The notes beneath the pieces are model-generated. The model did no database searches and was not told the origin of the DNA. It saw nothing but the letters and a program-made list of their open reading frames with translations. A stretch of DNA of 6,312 nucleotides. Source: Candidatus Woesearchaeota archaeon (GTDB lineage Archaea > Nanobdellota > Nanobdellia > Woesearchaeales > UBA12501). The DNA is taken from NCBI GenBank assembly GCA_016177345.1, contig JACOVM010000075.1, positions 1 to 6,312 of the forward strand. The letters are read 5' to 3'. Both the position numbers and the translations under genes were made by a program. Shown in pieces: positions 4,899-6,312 of this stretch (the stretch's first letter is position 1; every line of letters begins with the position of its first letter).

Positions 4899-5150
4899 AT
4901 GGGACTTGCTTTCGATACCTTTGTAGTTATTATAACTATTCTTGTCTTAATGGCATTTGCTGGCTGCTCTACCAACGTTGGCCAGGCTTTTCTTACCGCG
5001 CCATGCTTGGATAACCCTGATGGCAGTGTAACCTATATCTACACTGATGGCAGCCAAGAACTATTCGCTGATTCTTGCAGTGATGGAGTATACGAAGACC
5101 ATTACTGCTTTGAGAAGAAGTATGTTCGCATCCAGTACCGAAACTGTTAG
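4899..5150 (+). CDS. Short cysteine-containing lipoprotein, single incomplete module (83 aa)
   Basis: Predicted lipoprotein: hydrophobic signal at residues 8-20 (FVVIITILVLMAF) and lipobox F-A-G-C with lipidated Cys23. LTAP at 32-35 stands where its neighbours have [IL]TG[ND]. The mature part has C36, C60, C70 and C83, with C-LDNPDG and DSC...EDHYC matching the first part of the module in the preceding lipoprotein (CxDxDGG, DxC, EYxC). The cysteine spacing is 24, 10 and 13. The protein ends at the fourth module cysteine, so the C-x3-C pair and tail found in the neighbours are missing. The stop is 12 bases from the end of the convergent dnaJ. It may be a naturally short form or one truncated by rearrangement. 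The well-placed promoter and intact lipobox argue for expression. Confidence 0.78.
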   Translation: MGLAFDTFVVIITILVLMAFAGCSTNVGQAFLTAPCLDNPDGSVTYIYTDGSQELFADSCSDGVYEDHYCFEKKYVRIQYRNC

Positions 5151-5162
5151 GTCTTGCCCCGA

Positions 5163-6296
5163 TTAGAACGCTTCTTTGAGCTTCGAGAAGAACCCTTTCT
5201 GAGGGATAATCTTGTCTCCCCCTTCTTTTGCGAATCCTCGCAACAAGTCTTTCTGCTGTTTCGTGAGCTTGTCTGGTGTTTGAATGACAACACGAACCAT
5301 TAAATCACCATGACCGTATGCTGAAGAAATGCCTTTTCCCTTCATTCTAAATATTGTATTTGTCTGAGTCGTCTCTGGAATAGCCAGCGTTGCTTGCTTT
5401 CCATCTAGTATGGGCACTTTAACATCCCCACCAAGGCAAGCCTGGACGAAGCTGATCGGCACTTCCGTGTACAGGTCATGATCATGCCGCTCAAATAGCT
5501 CATGCGGCTTAATGTGAAGTTGGATATAAAGATCTCCTGTTGGACCGCCACGCTCTCCTGCCTCTCCAGCCCCCGTATTACGAAGCCTGGTGCCATTCTC
5601 AATGCCAGGGGGGATCTTTATGCTAATCTTTCGTGTTTGCTTTACCAAGCCAGAACTATCACAATACTCGCACGGCTCTTTTATGATCTTTCCTTCTCCG
5701 CCACAGCTTCTGCATGTGCTGGTTGTTGCAAAAATGCCGAATGGTGTTTTTCTCGTTTGCTGCAGCATTCCTCTTCCATGACAGGAATCACATGTTTCCA
5801 TTCCTGAACCCTCTTTTGCACCAGAGCCTTGGCACTTCTCGCACGGTTCTAGTCGAGGAACAAGAATGGTTTTTTCCACGCCAAAAGCCGCTTCTTCAAG
5901 CGTTATTTCTAAATTGTATAACAGGTCAGAGCCTCTGCTCGCCCCCCGCCTGCCCCCTCGAGCTCGCCGGCCAAGCCCTCCCCCAAAGAATTGGTCAAAG
6001 ATGTCTCCAAAGTCAAACGTGAAGTCAGCACCGCGCATGAAGTCACTGTAGTCAAACCCCCCTGTGCCGCCAGCGCCCTCAAAGTCAGTTGTGCCGTACT
6101 GGTCATACTGCTGCCTCTTCTGCTCATCACCAAGAACTGCTGCTGCCTCGTTGACCTCTTTAAATTTTTGTTCTGCATCAGGGCTCTTGTTGAGGTCAGG
6201 GTGGTATTTTTTGGCGAGCTTTTTGTATGCCTTCTTAATCTCTTCTTTGCTCGCAGTCTTATTCACCCCGAGAGTTCCATAATAATCTTTTGTCAT
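5163..6296 (-). CDS. dnaJ: Chaperone protein DnaJ (Hsp40), full length (377 aa)
   Basis: Type I Hsp40 co-chaperone that stimulates DnaK ATPase and delivers unfolded proteins, acting in the cytoplasm. The length is typical of bacterial-type DnaJ. The J domain spans residues 4-68 with HPD at 32-34. A Gly/Phe/Asp-rich linker occupies 72-122 and includes an RRARGGRRGASR basic patch. The zinc-finger domain has four CxxC pairs: C152/C155, C169/C172, C195/C198 and C209/C212. The first three are CxxCxGxG, and the last has CDSSG, lacking one Gly. The substrate-binding C-terminal domains follow, ending in the family-typical GFFSKLKEAF. ATG at 6296 is supported by a GGAGG SD. Many archaeal dnaJ genes were acquired from bacteria with dnaK and grpE, which may lie just outside the window. 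No clear T-tract follows the stop, and the gene converges on the short lipoprotein. Confidence 0.98.
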   Translation of the reverse strand: MTKDYYGTLGVNKTASKEEIKKAYKKLAKKYHPDLNKSPDAEQKFKEVNEAAAVLGDEQKRQQYDQYGTTDFEGAGGTGGFDYSDFMRGADFTFDFGDIFDQFFGGGLGRRARGGRRGASRGSDLLYNLEITLEEAAFGVEKTILVPRLEPCEKCQGSGAKEGSGMETCDSCHGRGMLQQTRKTPFGIFATTSTCRSCGGEGKIIKEPCEYCDSSGLVKQTRKISIKIPPGIENGTRLRNTGAGEAGERGGPTGDLYIQLHIKPHELFERHDHDLYTEVPISFVQACLGGDVKVPILDGKQATLAIPETTQTNTIFRMKGKGISSAYGHGDLMVRVVIQTPDKLTKQQKDLLRGFAKEGGDKIIPQKGFFSKLKEAF

Positions 6297-6302
6297 GAGC
6301 AG

Positions 6303-6307
6303 CCTCC
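6303..6307 (-). promoter_or_regulatory. dnaJ: SD of dnaJ
   Basis: On the minus strand this is GGAGG, six bases before the ATG. A good SD, in a region where several genes appear leaderless, suggests that dnaJ is translated from a leadered or polycistronic mRNA starting outside the window. Confidence 0.7.
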
Positions 6308-6312
6308 AATGC

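Noticed and set aside
4625..5014. Plus-strand open frame of 129 codons across the lipoprotein end and terminator
   Set aside because: Out of frame with both lipoproteins. Its hydrophobic stretch comes from the T-rich terminator, and no start signal is seen.
5165..5192. TTCTT/AAGAA inverted repeat near the dnaJ stop as a bidirectional terminator
   Set aside because: The pairing is short, lies inside the coding end of dnaJ, and no T run follows on either strand.
5502..6282. Plus-strand open frames opposite dnaJ
   Set aside because: They are shadows of a complete, conserved dnaJ, without start signals or recognisable domains.

Overview
The window looks archaeal, most likely from a small-genome DPANN lineage close to Woesearchaeota. 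This rests on protein resemblance and promoter style, because no rRNA or other phylogenetic marker is present. The supports are a DRG/OBG-type GTPase with a C-terminal TGS region, a SpoIIM-like membrane protein that starts MVLE, a 36-residue zinc ribbon, a 63-residue winged-helix regulator, and TATA boxes about 27 bases before start codons that mostly lack a Shine-Dalgarno (SD) leader.

Layout. The left part (1-1507) is on the minus strand: a small winged-helix regulator (43-234) with a T-rich terminator at the window edge and repeated half-sites in its promoter, then the DRG-like GTPase (413-1507). A divergent promoter region (1508-1620) separates these from the plus-strand genes. Those are the SpoIIM-like membrane protein (1621-2511), the zinc-ribbon microprotein (2572-2682), and four consecutive exported cysteine-rich proteins (2684-3364, 3397-3918, 3979-4818, 4899-5150). 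A complete DnaJ (5163-6296) lies on the minus strand and converges on the last of these with a 12-base gap. Its strong SD suggests it may follow another gene outside the window.

The main interest is the cysteine-rich cluster. Two members appear to be held by an N-terminal membrane helix and two carry a lipobox-like cysteine, so all four should be displayed outside the cell. Three of them share a cysteine core close to C-x7-11-C-x10-12-C-x3-C, usually with a further C-x4-C; the fourth has a shorter version that stops at what looks like the third core cysteine. Two members also carry Myxococcus-type (DUF4215-like) cysteine repeats, and one has an EF-hand/dockerin-like loop. Just after the membrane segment or lipobox, three have [IL]TG[ND] and the fourth has a degenerate LTAP. 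Three of the four have a recognisable promoter of their own. The gene set suggests a small family of disulfide-stabilised, possibly calcium-binding surface proteins. A role in adhesion or contact with a host or partner cell is inference only. The GTPase, zinc ribbon and DnaJ are housekeeping-type genes and show no clear functional link to the cluster.

No tRNA, rRNA, CRISPR array, insertion sequence or replication origin was seen, and no gene-free stretch exceeds 300 bases.
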